Below, one piece after another: positions 23,182 through 36,200 of a DNA stretch of 64,000 nucleotides. The position numbers and the translations under genes were made by a program. The stretch spans positions 434,001 to 498,000 of the forward strand of contig JAAKBF010000224.1 in NCBI GenBank assembly GCA_012656075.1, in the 5' to 3' direction. The notes below the pieces were generated by a model. That model had not been told where the DNA came from. It ran no database searches and saw nothing but the letters and a program-made list of their open reading frames with translations. Numbering within the stretch: position 1 is the stretch's first letter; every line of letters begins with the position of its first letter. Source of the stretch: Phytophthora hibernalis (taxonomy: Eukaryota; Oomycota; Peronosporomycetes; Peronosporales; Peronosporaceae).

Positions 23182-25034
23182 TTACCACTCCGAGACGGAG
23201 TAGTCCTTCAGGAACTGACCAAAGAGGGGCTTGTCCGTGTTGCCCTCTTGGAAGAGCGCAAAAATTGGGTCCAGCACACGCGCCGCCGCGTCGATTTCAT
23301 CCAGTGGCGTCTGGAAGTTGTGCGAATCGGCAATGCGAACAGCCACGTCGCGAGGGTTCTCGTCGTTAATCCAGCCCTGCCATAATAGACACAGAGTGAT
23401 GTGAGAATCTAGCTTCAATATCATCAATGAAGGCACCCTTACCGTGTCAACCGAGTTCATGTAGATACCCTTGCGCGCGAGGTCATCGGCGCACGTCCGC
23501 GTCATCATGTTTGCGGCTGCCTTGGCCATATTGGTGTGCGGGTGGTTCGGCGTCTTGGTGCGGTAGAACTTGCCCTCCATAGCGCTGACGTTGATGATGA
23601 AGCGTCTAGCGTTCGAGCTCTACGCGTACACGAGATTGTGAGAATCAATTTCAAGATCACGTAAGTGTCGCCATTCTTACCTTTTCAAGAAGAGGGATGG
23701 CACGCTTGTTGAGAATGAACGGTGCCATTGTGTTGATTGCAAACACCTCCACCAGCTCTGCAATAACACACAAGAAGCGCATCGATCAGCACAAAAGCAA
23801 AGGTAAGCTACAACACATGCAAGCGCACCCATGGTCTCGACGTGGCTGATCTTCTGGGTCCACGTATTCGATGTGCGTAGATCCACCTGCTGATTGTTGT
23901 TGTCGACTTGGTCCTTAGGAAACAAAACCTCGGTGTCCTTGGAAAGCTGGTCCTCCGGAACAAGGGGCATCTGTGAAAGGCGCACAGACGCAGGCGCAGA
24001 AGCAGCAGCAGCAACGGTGATCGCCGTAGAAGAGCCGTCGTTAGTGCTAATGATGGCAGCACCATTGACAGAACGTTCTCACTCTCTACGTTGGCAGCAG
24101 CAGCATTACCCAGGAGGTTTGCATTGCCCCGCAGAATTTGGTTGACTTGAGCCATGTTGTCGGGCACTGGCGCCACCTCGCCCTCAATGAGGTGCTTGTA
24201 GTAGTGCACCGGGCGGCGAATCGTCTGCGTCGCGTTGTTAACCAAAATGTCCAGGCTCCCGAAGGTTTGCTCGATATGATCCATAAACTTGTCGATCACG
24301 CCGAGATCACGGAAGTCCATGCCATATATCTGCAGCCTGTCCTTCCAAACCTCAAAGTCTTTCTCCTTTGCGTAGCGGAACGCTGCATCCTTCGGGAACC
24401 GAGTGGTAGCCACCACCGTCGCTCCACTACGCAGCAGCTTGAGCGTGATCTCGTACCCAATCTTGACTCTTGCTCCCGTGACAACAGCGATATGTCCACG
24501 CAGATTGGCATTCTGCAGCCTCTTCTTGTAGTTGAGCTCCGCGCATGACGGACACATGCGGTCGTAGAAGTGGTGCAACTTCCGGAACTTGACCTTGCAC
24601 GTGTAGCACGCCCGATGGTAGTGCAATTGCTCCGTCTCCTTCTCTTCCTCCTTAATCAGCATCGGTTCATCTGCCGCTGCGACTCCATCCGGGACGTTGG
24701 CCAGCAGCGGGTTCTGCGTCTGCAGCGCCGCTAATCGCGCGAGTCGCTCGGCACGCAGCTTGGTGTTGTTCACGAACTGCTGGTCCAGCGCCTTCTGCCT
24801 CGCCCGCTCCACTTTCCGCGCTCGTTTGCGCTCCTGACGCGAGTTGTCGCTGGCTGTCGAGTTCCCGTGGAAGAACTTGGCGCGCAGGTCCGCAATCAGT
24901 GGCAGCAGCGCCGTCCGTAGCGGTTTGAAGCGCGGCGACGACTGGAACAGCTCGTGTGCCTTTTCTCCGTGCAGCTTCTGCAGCGTCGCCACGCAGACAG
25001 CCAGCTCAGCGTCCGTCACGTCGACATCGCTCAT
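23182..25034 (-). CDS. Short-chain dehydrogenase with N-terminal CxxC region
   Basis: An N-terminal extension of about 170 residues, with a basic helix (RQERKRARKVERARQKA) and two CxxC pairs (CYTCK and MCPSC), precedes a Rossmann domain. The NAD(P) motif is VVTGARVKIG near 24480; VNNATQTIR marks the conserved NNA. The catalytic block near 23540 reads HPHTNMAKAA, so the usual YxxxK Tyr position holds Thr while the Lys is kept. Three GT-AG introns lie in the 3' third (about 23770-23830, 23620-23680 and 23380-23440). One base is missing near 24070. The frame is open to an ATG at 25046, but MSDVDVTDAEL at 25034 is also plausible. Substrate unknown. Confidence 0.75.
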
Positions 25035-25229
25035 CTTGGCCAGCAATATTCAAAGGAAGTGGATAAAGTCACACTGTGGGTGCAGCGTAATTTAAAAATA
25101 AAAATCGAAACAAAAAAAAATCCGAGCACGCATTAAATTTCCCTTTATTTGAAATAAGAGAAACACCTCCTCTCCCCTCTCCGGCCGTCTCTCAACCTTT
25201 CATTTCTAAATCCTCCGAAAAGACGAAGC

Positions 25230-28200
25230 ATGGCGAGTGTCGCGTCGTCGAGCTCCGGCGCGGAGGCTGAGATCGAGCCTAAAGAGGCGACCGCCCTCGA
25301 GGCCCACGTCCCTGCAACTACTGTGTATGCACCTCCATTGGAACAGCGCCAATATGCAAGCTGGGAGGACTTCTTTGCAGCTTTCGCCGCGTATCAGGAT
25401 GCAACGCATCAAGTATTCAAGAAACGGACATCTACGAGCGTGGCCGCGAGGAATGCTGAGCTAGACAGGAGGGGTACGCTGACGGCTAAGACGCAGATCA
25501 CGCTCGCGTTCGAAAAATACTACCGTCGGCTATGCTGTACGCATGATTGGAACCACCCAAGTCGCTCAAAAGGAAAGAGAAAGAACTACTTCGTGAAATC
25601 TACGCAATGTGAGGCGCAACTGTCACTCACGGTGGTGTGGGCGGCGGACAAGGGCTTCCAAGTGACCGTGACGCAGCAAAACACGACGCAAAATCACGGG
25701 CTGGGATCGGTGACTTACGAAAACCATCCTGTCAACCACCGCGCCGATGAGGCGGATGCGATTAACTTCGTCGACGAGCTCCAAATGGCTGGGGCGAAAA
25801 AGAAGCTATTTGAGACGAAAAACGGGTAAGACGCCTCGTGAGGTCTTGCTAAAATGCTAGTTAATTAAACTTATATGTTATTTGCTGTCTTTAGGGAAGA
25901 AGGTTGAGAGGTGTCCACAACCTCGTCCAGAAACTGAAGGATGCGCGCCGCGGGACAGGCTAGATTGAAGTCTGTTTTGCACGACTTTTGCGGTTCTCGA
26001 AAGGAAAACACAGCCACTATCTACGTGGACGACGACAAGTTGGCTCAGACTATCACGTTCCAGACGCATCAAATGCGAAGATTTTTCGAGGCGTTTCCGG
26101 AGGTGTTGATGATTGATGCGACTCATAACACAAACGACGCCCGCTACAAGCTCTTCAGCTTTATGATCCACGACGTTTTTGGGCACGTACGTGCATCGAC
26201 TGAGTTTGCAACTCTTGTACGAATATTTTGTATAACACAGTGTGACTTTGCTGTGACTATATTGACTGTGTTGTGACTTTATGGCTTTATGAACTCTATT
26301 GTGCTGATGTGATTGTTAAGTGACTGAATTGTGACTTTGTGGCTGTATTGTGACTTTGTGACCCTGCTGTGGTCTTGTGACTTCCGTGCAATTATGTTGT
26401 ATACAGGGGCAGTACGTGCAGCACGCACTCATGGAAGACGAGAGTGCATGATGTCTTACTGATGCGATTACCTCGTTTAAGTAATTCAACCCCACGTGGG
26501 ATCAAGTGCGCGTCATCATTGTGGACAAGGACTTTGGAGAGATTTCATTGCTTGGAGATGCTTTTCCTGGTGCACGCATTCGTCTGTGTATTTTTCACGT
26601 CGTGAAGTACCTTCGAACCGAGGTGGCGAAACGAGAATACGGAGTGCTGGATCGTGACAAGGGGAAGATGCTGTACACATGATGCTGAATGCACAGACAG
26701 AGGCTGAATACGAGACCGGTCGAAAGTATTTGTACTATATCGTGGAAGGCAAGCAAATTCTGCAACATGAAGACGTTCCGGAGGCCGATCATTCGTTTTT
26801 GAAATACTTCAACGCGAATTGGCACCAGTGCAGAGAAATGTGCAGCGGCTACGGACGGGTGGACGTCCCTCATCTAGGCAACACCACTAACAATCGGTAC
26901 GACTTTCACGATCACTATAGTTACATTATTAACATCTTCTTCTGCGTGGTTTTGCTAGCCTGGAGGCCGCCTGGGGACATTTAAAAGACGTACTGAAGCC
27001 CACCATGATGCTTGATGAATGTGTGGATACACTCATGTTCTTGCAGTCAATCGCTGAAATGGAGTACGCGAAGAAGATGACGGATGTTGGCTATATGCGT
27101 TACAGCGGGGCGGATGCGGAACTGGAAAAGCTGGTCAAGGAAGTTAGTCAACACGCGTACCAGCTCGTTGAGAAACAATTCCGTGTGGCGAACGGCCGAA
27201 AGACACAGTACAATATTCGAGAGCTGCAAGATCACGTATTTGAGCTCACATCCTTGGCGGAACCGGAGCGCAAGTATCACATTGACACAAGCGTAAGTTT
27301 ATATTGAATCAATTCCTTGCATTGAATTGGAACTTATCATTTCTCTTCCTTTTGTTCATTATGTAGACTTACAGATGCTCCTGTACTTTCATGAGGACGG
27401 AGCTGCTACCTTGTCGCCATGTCATCTATTGGCGACTGGTGTCGAACAAGAGTGCAATTCCGGTCAAACATATCCACCAGCGGTGGAGTTTAACATGTCC
27501 ACTGAACATTCCTGTTAACGAGGATGACACCGCGGACGATGAAGCTGGATGCAGCTCGTTTCGAGTTAGCGACTCTTCGTTAACAGCGTTCCGACGCAAG
27601 GTTCTTAATGGCACCAACAAATTTCGCGTATCTCACGATGTTGCGACGCGAATAGCCGACATCATGAGTCGTAACGGTACACCTGTTTTCACCAAGATGC
27701 TGGTGGCTTTAAAGTGCTTTGAGGAGATTATAGTTGGTGGTGATGTTCCGTTTGGCTCTGAAACTTCGGTGCGGTCTGACCGACTGTCAGAAGTGAACCC
27801 GCTCTTTCAGTTATCGGCAGCGGTGCCAGCAAGCGATGTGGTCGTGAGTCCCAGCGAGGATGATGTTCCTCCAACGCTCGAAGCTGTCACAGGGAAAGAT
27901 CAAGGGTCTGAACCAGGTCACATTGACGGAGTGGCACCAAGCGAAAGTCACACCGACGGGGTGTCATTCATCGAAAGTCACAATGGTAAACAACAATCGA
28001 CTGTCACACAGACAGTGTGTCAACAAGTGAGTCACAATGACGATGTGCCTCCAATCGAGAGTCACAGCGTCGAAGTGCCGAGAATTGAAAATCACATTGC
28101 TGGAGTACCAGCACCTCAAGGACACCCTCTTGAAGAAGCAAGCGTAAATGCTGCTGGTTTAACTTTGCCTGTGAAGAGACGAAGTCGCGAGGACCCCAAC

Positions 28201-29391
28201 CAGAGCTCCAGCTCCAGCGAGGACGTTTCTTTCTTTGTCTCGAAGAGTACCAAGAGCAGAGAACGCCCCAAATACGGAAAGGCCAGAAACAGAAGAAAAA
28301 CGACAACGAATGACAGACTCGCGCAAGATGGCCACGAATCTGGTCCAAGGGACACTTGTACCAGTGTTCACACTCTCAAACGTATCGCGAGTGCTGAAAT
28401 CTACTTTCAGTTATGAGTCTGCTCACGAGTTTTTAGCTGGTTTCACCGTGAAAACACTGGGCCCCAGAAAACAAGCTATTGCTAAGTTGATTGCCCCTCA
28501 CGAGTGTGCTCGTGAAGTTAAGTTTGTGTTTACTGAACAATTTGTGGCGAAATGTCTCCGGCTTTTGGATGAGTATGCAAAATCACTCCCAGAGATCAAT
28601 CAACCTGTCGGGATTCAAGTACCAAGGGTTGGAGTATTTAGCCAAGATCAGCTATACGTGATGACTAGATATCATCAAGTGATGCAAACTCTGACCGCGC
28701 CATCTGACACCATGGAGTGGGTTCAATCGACTTCATTAAATCAACTATCAGTACCGCCTGGTCTCGATGAATACCTAAATATTGGTAAAGATAGCGCTAC
28801 TGCAGCAATTCGGAGTTTGATATTGACTATGACTCGAGAATCGCCATTCGGACGGATTCGTAATGACGCTATATTACGGTTTTGCGAAGACGAAAGGCTC
28901 AACGATGACGCCTTAATGCACGGTATGACAACGCTTCACGAAGAATACGGTCCGATTGGCATCGTTTCCCCGGCATTTTGTGGGACTGAAGATATCGAAA
29001 GTAAATACAAGATTATCGCAGGTAGCGAGCCGTTTCACAGCCGCAATGGATTCGTGCTACTTCCACTCCACCTCGACAAAAATCACTGGTGCGGCGTCGT
29101 GTTCGACCTGAAATCGACACCACAAACGCTCACTGTGTTTGACCCTCAGCAAAACGGAAGCACTTCGAGGAATGCGAAACCATCGTCGAAACTTTGTTCG
29201 ACGAGACCACGAAGTCGATGGTAGCTAAACGAGAGGAACGTTTGAAGCAATCGGATGGCTACAACTGCGGTCCGCTGGTGCTACTGTTCTTCGAGTGTAC
29301 CGTGAGAGGAATAGCCTTGCCAACGTCCCCGTCAAAAATCCTTCTACGATACTTCAGGATGCGGTATCTGCTGAAGGCACTGCATGCATAG
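25230..29391 (+). mobile_element. Mutator-like element coding region: DDE transposase plus Ulp1-type protease
   Basis: The first exon (25230-25829) has a FAR1/MULE-type N-terminus with Cys and His residues (LCCTHDWNHP, STQCEAQL). The MULE transposase domain follows with its three acidic residues in MIDATHNTND (near 26118), IIVDKDFGEI (near 26520) and NNRLEAAWGHLK (split by an intron, 26895-26961). A SWIM finger, CSCTFMRTELLPCRH, lies at about 27375-27420. After a low-complexity linker with ESH repeats (27900-28110) comes a C48 cysteine-protease domain: KNHWCGVVFDL, TVFDPQQ and KQSDGYNCGPLV (29080-29290). All catalytic residues are present. Base gaps near 25965, 28300 and 29160 break the frame. 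I did not find terminal inverted repeats. Confidence 0.75.
26241..26390. repeat. Degenerate TGTGACTTTGTG repeat inside the element
   Basis: About 150 bp of loosely repeated words (tgtgactttg, ttgtgacttt, ctgtattgtgac) lie between two transposase exons. The block sits within what splices out as an intron ending near 26407, so it is not expected to be translated. Confidence 0.55.
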
Positions 29392-29967
29392 GGAAGCTAT
29401 AGTACCTAAGACTAAATAGTACTTGCGGTCGACCATTCAATGTTAAAAAGATTATTTACTCGTATTCGTTCCCAGGAAATAGATAGCATTGCTTCATATC
29501 ATGCTGAAGTCGAAGAGATGCTTTGAGTGTTGCTCTGTCCGAGTTAGATTTTGAAGTCGAAATCACAAGTCATGCGCACATTCGAGCAGCACCAAATTGT
29601 GTTCGTACGACATTTAGACGAGAAGACGACATTATCGTATGCGCAATCAACTCCCCTTGAGAAAGATGTCTAAATTTGATGAAATTTATGAAATCCGCGC
29701 CCGTAATATATTCCTGGTTTGTGCCTTCTGTGTCTTTGTCCACTGTTAACTCAGAGGAGGTGACTGACACGGTGACTATTATGCGCTCTTACGTACGAAG
29801 GCACAAACCGACTGTGTGACTCTAACATCGATCATTTTCAAATGGCTACACCAAATAGTCTTTTGCGTTTTGGTCTTTAGTCTTTTGAACTTTGTAATTT
29901 GATCATTAAGTCTTTTGCTATTTGCTATTTGATCTTTTAGTCTTTTGTGTCGCGTCAAAAGGTGAAA
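29392..29967. other. Intergenic, possible distal part of the Mutator-like element
   Basis: No gene is supported here. Near 29865-29945 the word tagtcttttg recurs in diverged copies just upstream of the POLE3-like gene. A terminal inverted repeat of the preceding element could lie in this stretch, but I could not match one to the sequence upstream of 25230. Confidence 0.4.
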
Positions 29968-30667
29968 ATGGAGCACGAGCATGCGGCGAGTTTGACGGCG
30001 CGCGCCGTGAAGAAGGCGCTGCCGGAGCGGGCGATTCTGACGAAGGACGCGCGGCAGACGCTGAACTCTGCTGCCAGCGTGTTCACGCTGTATCTGGCGT
30101 CCATGTACGTGTTTTTTCTGCCTTGAATAGCACATTGCAACCTTGTGACCTCAATTGATTCCGCAGTGCACACGAGACGTCGGTGGCCAACAAGCGCAGC
30201 ACAATTACATTGAAGGACGTGCTGCAGACGCTCCGGGACGCGGACTTCGAGCTCTTTATCGAGCCCATTGAGGCCTGTCTACAGGGTCAGTCCGCAGCAT
30301 CATGTCCTGAAGCTGTGCTTAGCTTTGCACTTACCATTGCCTGATTGCTGTTGATACAGAGGCCAAAGCTACCGCGAGTCGCAAGAAGAGCCAGAAAGTG
30401 GCGGCCGAGGAGGTGGAAGGCACCGCCACGACTGCGGAAGTTGAAGAGCGGCTGGAGGAGGTGGCGATTGACACGAACGAGGAGGACGGTGAGGAGGACG
30501 AAGCCATGGTGTTGGACGAAGAGAACGACGAGGAGGAGAATGCAGAGGAGGAGAATGCTGATACTCAAATGCAGGACGAGGCCAAGGCAGAACTGGGGTC
30601 CGACAGAAAGGAACAGAAGACGGAGGATAACGATTCGGACGAGGCAATGGAAGAGACCACCTCATAG
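29968..30667 (+). CDS. POLE3: DNA polymerase epsilon subunit 3 / CHRAC17-like histone-fold protein
   Basis: Three exons (29968-30104, 30167-30285, 30360-30667) join without error into 187 residues. Residues 10-90 form a histone fold: AVKKALPERAILTKDARQTL, ASVFTLYLAS and TITLKDVLQTLRDADFELFI, matching POLE3/Dpb4. The tail is Glu/Asp-rich, as in human POLE3. Known partners are POLE4 in polymerase epsilon and chromatin remodellers of the CHRAC type. The gene ends 26 bp before the stop codon of the convergent RPP30-like gene. Confidence 0.88.
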
Positions 30668-30693
30668 ATCAAAAGAGGCCAAGCAAGATAAGT

Positions 30694-31660
30694 TTATTCC
30701 ATGGCTACGTCCCCGGTGGCTTCCACCTGCACGCCTCCTATGATTCCTCTACGCTTGTCTGCGTGCTCCAGGACGGCCAAGCACGAAGTTGAGATGGCAT
30801 CGAGGGCTTGGCCGTACTTTAGTCCGGACAGGAGCCCAATATTGATGACGTCGTAGGGCGAGCGCAGCAGGATGTCGCGCGTGGCTCCGCTCGAGAACAC
30901 CAGGTTCTTTCCGCCCGTCAGGCGGACCAGGTTACTCGCATTCGAGAAGAAGTATCGCCGCCCTGCCGTATCGCCAAGACACGGCGTATAGGTGATTTCA
31001 AAGTGGATGTCGCGCCTGATGGCGGCAGTAATCTGCACCACCGCACAGCGAAAGCAAGCGACGTTAGCTACGGTGCAGGATTAGTCTTCACCAACACCGT
31101 TTACGAGACGTACCCATGGTCGCTTGAGCTGGAATGGCAGTCGGTTGGTCACATCGAACGTGATGAGATCAATGTCGGCCTGCTCGCACAGGTACTGAAA
31201 CACCTTAGTCGTTACAGCTTCAGCTGCCACGATGTCGTAGCTCTTCACAGCATCCGATGCCATCAGTTTCTGTGCATCCGCCACTTCTTCCAGCTTGAGT
31301 GTGATGCGCTTGCGTTGTCTCGGCAGCTCCTTCTTGTCTGCCGCATCCTTCAGCTGCAGTCCGTTGCCGAGCGCAGCAGTGTACAGTTTGGCCTTCTTCA
31401 CGGCCTTGCTGTTCTGGTTCTTCTGTGCCAACTGCGGCACATCCTGCAGCGCAGTCGCCGGCTTGGGCTTCTCGTTGCCCTCACAATCCACATTGACGCA
31501 CACGGTCGCGTACCCCACTGGCAGCAGTAATACAACAACACAGTCAGACTACAATTTGGCATCACTCAACACACACAACACCAAAGAACGCCGTACGCCG
31601 TTGCAGCTCGCCCGCCGACACCCGCGCCGTCGGGAGCACGTTCAGATCGACGTACACCAT
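30694..31660 (-). CDS. RPP30: Ribonuclease P/MRP protein subunit p30
   Basis: A TIM-barrel subunit of RNase P, needed for 5' maturation of tRNA. The first exon starts at the ATG at 31660 (MVYVDLNVLPT). The second spans about 31518-31110 and ends near FDVTNRLPFQLKRPWVRL. The last carries RRDIHFEITYTPCLGD, NASNLVRLTGGKNLVFSSGA and SPYDVINIGLLSGLKYGQAL, all typical of RPP30/Rpp1. It faces RPS15 across a 338 bp shared upstream region. Exon limits were not traced to the base. Confidence 0.85.
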
Positions 31661-31998
31661 CGCCTTCCCTATCACTCAAATTGAATTATTTTTGAAAGAA
31701 CCAATAAGATGCGAATAATGTGTACATCAGGAATCTAATAAGCTAGACAGCATCTGGCGTCTATTAAACAGTTATCAGCAATTATATCACGTTACGTTAC
31801 CTTATCTTCAAAAAAAACAGTTTAAAATCTGATATCACCAGATTCTAAATACATGTATCTCGTCAAATATCTGACAGATGGTAATTACCTTTTACGAGTC
31901 GTAAAAAGTCTTCCAAGCCCGCAGCCAGTCAATACGAAGCGCTCTCGACCAGGAACCTCTTCAAACTCGCCCATTCCCGAGTCGTATTACTGGAAACA
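31661..31998. promoter_or_regulatory. Divergent promoter region, RPP30 / RPS15
   Basis: 338 bp between opposite start codons, AT-rich. It contains an interrupted palindrome AATCTG-atatcac-CAGATT near 31827-31845 and no open frame worth calling. It is presumed to drive both genes. Confidence 0.45.
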
Positions 31999-32674
31999 AT
32001 GGCTGACCCGTCTATTGAGGAGAAGAACCTGGAGATCGCTGCTCTGCGTAAGAAGCGCGCCTTCCGCAAGTTCAGCTACCGCGGCGTGGACCTGGACAAG
32101 CTCCTGGACCTGAACCATGAGGAGCTCATGGACCTGGTGAACGCCCGCGCCCGTCGTCGCTTCTCGCGCGGCCTCAAGCGCAAGCCCATGGCTCTGATCA
32201 AGCGTCTGCGTAAGGCCAAGGCTGCTGCCAAGCCATGGAGCGCCCCGAGGGCATCAAGACGCACCTGCGTAACATGATCATCGTGCCCGAGATGATCGGA
32301 TCCGTGGTCGGCGTGTACAACGGCAAGGAGTTCAACGGCATTGAGATCAAGGTATGTGTCCAGAACCACTCGCGGCTCTCGGGGATGGCGGCTTACAACC
32401 CGAAGAGTGGTGTGTCATACCCTGTCAAACTCGATATGACACATCCGGCTGCCATCCCCTTGACGACGTTCTGTGTATGGGGCGACCCAGAGAGATTGCA
32501 TGTTCTGATATATGAGGTTCTAGAGGTGGGACTGACCTTTGACCGTGTTCGTTATGACAGCCCGAGATGATCGGCCACTACCTTGGTGAGTTCGCCATCA
32601 CGTACAAGCCGGTGACCCACGGTCGCCCCGGTATTGGTGCCACAAGCGCTGCCCGTTTCATCCCGCTCAAGTAG
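31999..32674 (+). CDS. RPS15: 40S ribosomal protein S15 (uS19)
   Basis: A universal small-subunit protein at the head of the 40S particle. Exon 1 (31999-32351) carries FRKFSYRGVDLDKLLDLNHE and ALIKRLRKAKAAAKP, then HLRNMIIVPEMIGSVVGVYN. A 209 bp intron (32352-32560) separates PEMIGHYLGEFAITYKP and the exact C-terminus ARFIPLK. The frame breaks in AAGCCATGG at 32233: one more C restores PMERPEGIKTHL, the family sequence. Because the gene is essential and otherwise perfect, this is the best evidence for base-level errors in the window. A second, intact copy elsewhere in the genome is possible. Confidence 0.95.
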
Positions 32675-33212
32675 AGCGTGTGAGACGAGTCGCACTGCAA
32701 GGGAGGACGCTTTTGGTGTCTTCTCTGCTGCTCCCTTCGGGGTTGAGCCATTGTAATACACTCTTCTAACTTGGAAGAACTGATGCTGGTGGTGTGAGTT
32801 TACCTTTGTCTCTTGCCCTTGTAGATATCTCAAGCTGGACGGAAGACAAGGGTGCTAAGAAGGGATGGAGATGCCGGTGAAGCAAACTCGCAATGTCCAA
32901 CGATTCGATGGTGGAAAAGTATTCTTTCTGATAATTTGCACGTCAGTCTGAGGCACTCCATCCATTCCAGCAGCACCCGCGTCTCGAGTCCAGCTTGAAG
33001 GTATTTTGTGAGTCCTTTGAATGCTGTTGTATGTTCTTGTTTGTTTGCCAGTGATGATCAGTTCTCTTCTGATCAAGATTGATGAAAACTTTTTATAATT
33101 CCAATTGATCCTTCTGAGGCAAACAAACAAGCGTAGATAGATCCTGATGTTGTAGATCAATACATCGATTGAACCATTCTTCAGTAGTTTTACAGTTTTT
33201 GAGTTTACAGGA
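32675..33212. other. Convergent intergenic region
   Basis: The 3' flanks of RPS15 and of the LRRC9-like gene meet here. A short interrupted palindrome TGATCAG-ttctctt-CTGATCA lies near 33055-33076 and could fold in a transcript. No gene is supported. Confidence 0.5.
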
Positions 33213-36200
33213 CTATCTCCTTTCGGTGCTTCTTCTTGTTTGTTGGAGTTTCGTCGAGAGGTAGGGAATTGTTGGCTCCTGCTGCGTAGCTGGGTAGCTT
33301 GAGTATCGCTTTTGATTGCCGAACGTTACCACATACCCGGAAAAGTTTCTGCCAGCGACGCTGGTGGGAACACTGCTAGCTGGTAGCCCATGGTCTGACA
33401 CAGGTAAAGTTGACCTAAGCGGTGCTTCGGCTGACGTAGGTTGCATGTTGAAGCCAGCTAAAGAATTCACGCCCGACGTGTTAGACGAGGCACAAGTCTC
33501 GAAACACCAGCAATTCCTCACCTAAACTTACCTCTTCTTATCGCCGCTGCGGGACCTCGAACAACTGCGTGAGATGACACGATGCCAACAGGAAGTTTAG
33601 AATCGGGAGCCCCGTTGAAATGACCGTTTACCTGGAACGAAGGAGAGGCTAAGAGTGTGGTTAGTCATGAAAACAAAAACTAGCAATGGACGCATGCGCT
33701 CACCAGTTTGCTGTTGTTGGTCATAGTGCACGCTTGATATTCGCCTTCGCAAACTGCTGGCAACGTAAAGATGTTCACCAGCAGTTTTGGCTACATGCAG
33801 ATTCGCACCGAGAGCTGACGCGACGGTGGTTGTAGATGATGGCGGCAAGCCCGAACCATTCCCAGCTTGCCAACTGCAACTGGACTGACTTCCCAACGTG
33901 AGGTTTCGATAAGAGTTTTGTGCAGGTACCAGCAACGAGCGCGTGGTCGTGTTGGACGGAGCGATCGCTATTGAAACATCCACTTCATGCTCCGGCAGTG
34001 GAAATGTTGGTGCAGACGGTGGTGCCGTTACTGGTCCGTGAGATAATGGCGTGTTGGGGGTCTTTCGAAGTAGTGAACCCGTTAGTACCTCTGTGTGCGG
34101 GAGTCCTAGAGCCTGAGAAATTGCCCCGGACAATACGCCTTTAGTTGGAATACTCGAAGGTGTCAAGACGAGTTGGGTCGAATATACTGTACGATTTTCC
34201 ATTATCCGCTCTGGAACGACCATGGATCCTCCAGATGCAGCAGCCGCAGCACGCTCATGAAGAAATAGGATGTCGATGCGTTCTTTTTCGTCACTGTAAA
34301 CATCTTTGCCATCTAAAATCTTCAGTGAATTGAGTTTGTACAACACATGCTGTCGATAAAGATGCTTCTTCGTCAGAGGGTTGTTGTTCATCCGCAAGTC
34401 GATCATTGATGGTAGTGCAGCCAGCTTCTCCACCTCCTCTAAATCAGTGAGACGGTTGTTGGATAGCTCGAGGGTCTACAAACAGCAGCGTTAGTTATAC
34501 CTAGAGTTTAGAACCAATACATCAGAGAAAGCTAACCTCTAGGCTAAGCATATTGTTGAAATTTGAAAGCGACTTGAATCCATTGTCTTCAAGGTTGAGG
34601 AACTTGAGCTGTCGCAACGCCAAAGTTGAGTGTGGCTCTAGTTGTCGAATACGATTCTTGTCCAGACGGATGTCCACAAGCTCAGTGTTGCATTCAAGCC
34701 CAGCGAGATACACAATCGCATTGCCTTGCAAATGAAGGACCTTAGACACGCATCCAGGAATACAACATTAGGTCCGAATCAGCACAAGCCACGCATTCCG
34801 TAGTCAGAATAAAATACCTTTAGTGAATCTAAGAACTGCAGCCCCAGTGTCGTCATGTCCGTGATCTGGTTATATGCCAAATGTAATTGTTCTAGATGTA
34901 GGCAGGCCAGAATCCCCTTTCCTCCATCGTCGCACGAGTCAGGTAAATTATAATCTGCCAACGCGTTCAACGGCATAAGCCTCTCAATTCGGTTGCGGTT
35001 TAGGTTTAAGATCCTTAGCCTGGGTAGTGCTTCCAAACCCGATATATCACTGATCTGGTTGTTTTCGAGGTTGATCTCTCGGACATTTGAGAAAGCATCG
35101 CCCGGAATTCGACCGATTTCACGAATTCGGCACGAAGATATGTCCATGTCGAGAATTCGATTAAACTGATTCTCCCTCAGACCCGCTTGGTGTGTCACTT
35201 CCACCACCTCCACACTTTTCCAGAATGAATTCATACGTTAACTTTCCGCTGTACTTTTGCTTCGCGTTGCTTTGGTCTTGAGTGGAAACGCTTACACCAT
35301 CTAGCACTTTGACACGTCGCAGGTAATACACACTATAGAGGCGATAATCAGACAGACGTGTGATTTCGTTGCCTGACAAATCGAGGATGGTTAGCTTTGG
35401 TAGCGACTTCAAGTGCTGGATCTCTTTTAAGTTTTCGATCTGGTTGTTACCCAAGTAGAGCTCCATCAGTTTTAGCGCCGAACCGAGACCTCTTAAGCTT
35501 GAGATCTGATTCTCTTCTAACGAAAGTTGAATGAGATTCTCAAGAGAGTCAAGATGTTGAATAGAAGTCAGTCGATTGCGACCAAGATGCAGCTTTTTAG
35601 AAAACAAAGCTGCTCCAAATTTTCGATACGAGTGATTTCGTTACCATCCAAACAAAGCTCCTCAAGCCTTGTACACGTTTGTAAGCCATCAACCCTCTTG
35701 ATGGCGTTGTCTGAAAAGGAAACGACCCGCAGGTTCACAGCCTTATCTAACCCCTCGATTGATCCAAGCAATTCATGATTCAAAACGAGTTCTTCCACTG
35801 CGCCCCATTCAGCTTCAGACGATGACAAGTTACTGTCTCCCTCATCATCGGACTCTGGATGGTGGTCGTACGACTGAGACTTGTCTCTTTCACTTGCAGG
35901 TAGCGGAATAGTGCATCGAGTCTTTTGGCAATGAAGAGCCCATACTTTCGACGGTGATAGCTGGGTAATCAGCCGCTGAGCAGTAATTATCTCTTCTTGT
36001 GATACAGTTTGTTGATCAAGCTGTGTAAGTTTCGGTAAAAATTGAAGAACATGACATCTGTAGCGTTTAGAATCGCAAACGCCGTTTTTCGAAGATCAAG
36101 TTGCTTTAATGCACGTTTCCCCAATGTCTGCCCAATGAACTCCACATCATCAAATGAACGAATCAAGTTGTGCGTTACTTCCAGTATCTCCAAGCTGTAG

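Noticed and set aside
30369..30743. Overlapping Arg- and Pro-rich frames over the POLE3 tail
   Set aside because: They are reading-frame shadows of the Glu/Asp-rich tail (GAG/GAC repeats read in other frames).
31999..32674. RPS15 as a pseudogene
   Set aside because: Only one base is missing in a CC run; intron, both exons and the exact C-terminus are conserved. Sequence error is more likely than decay.
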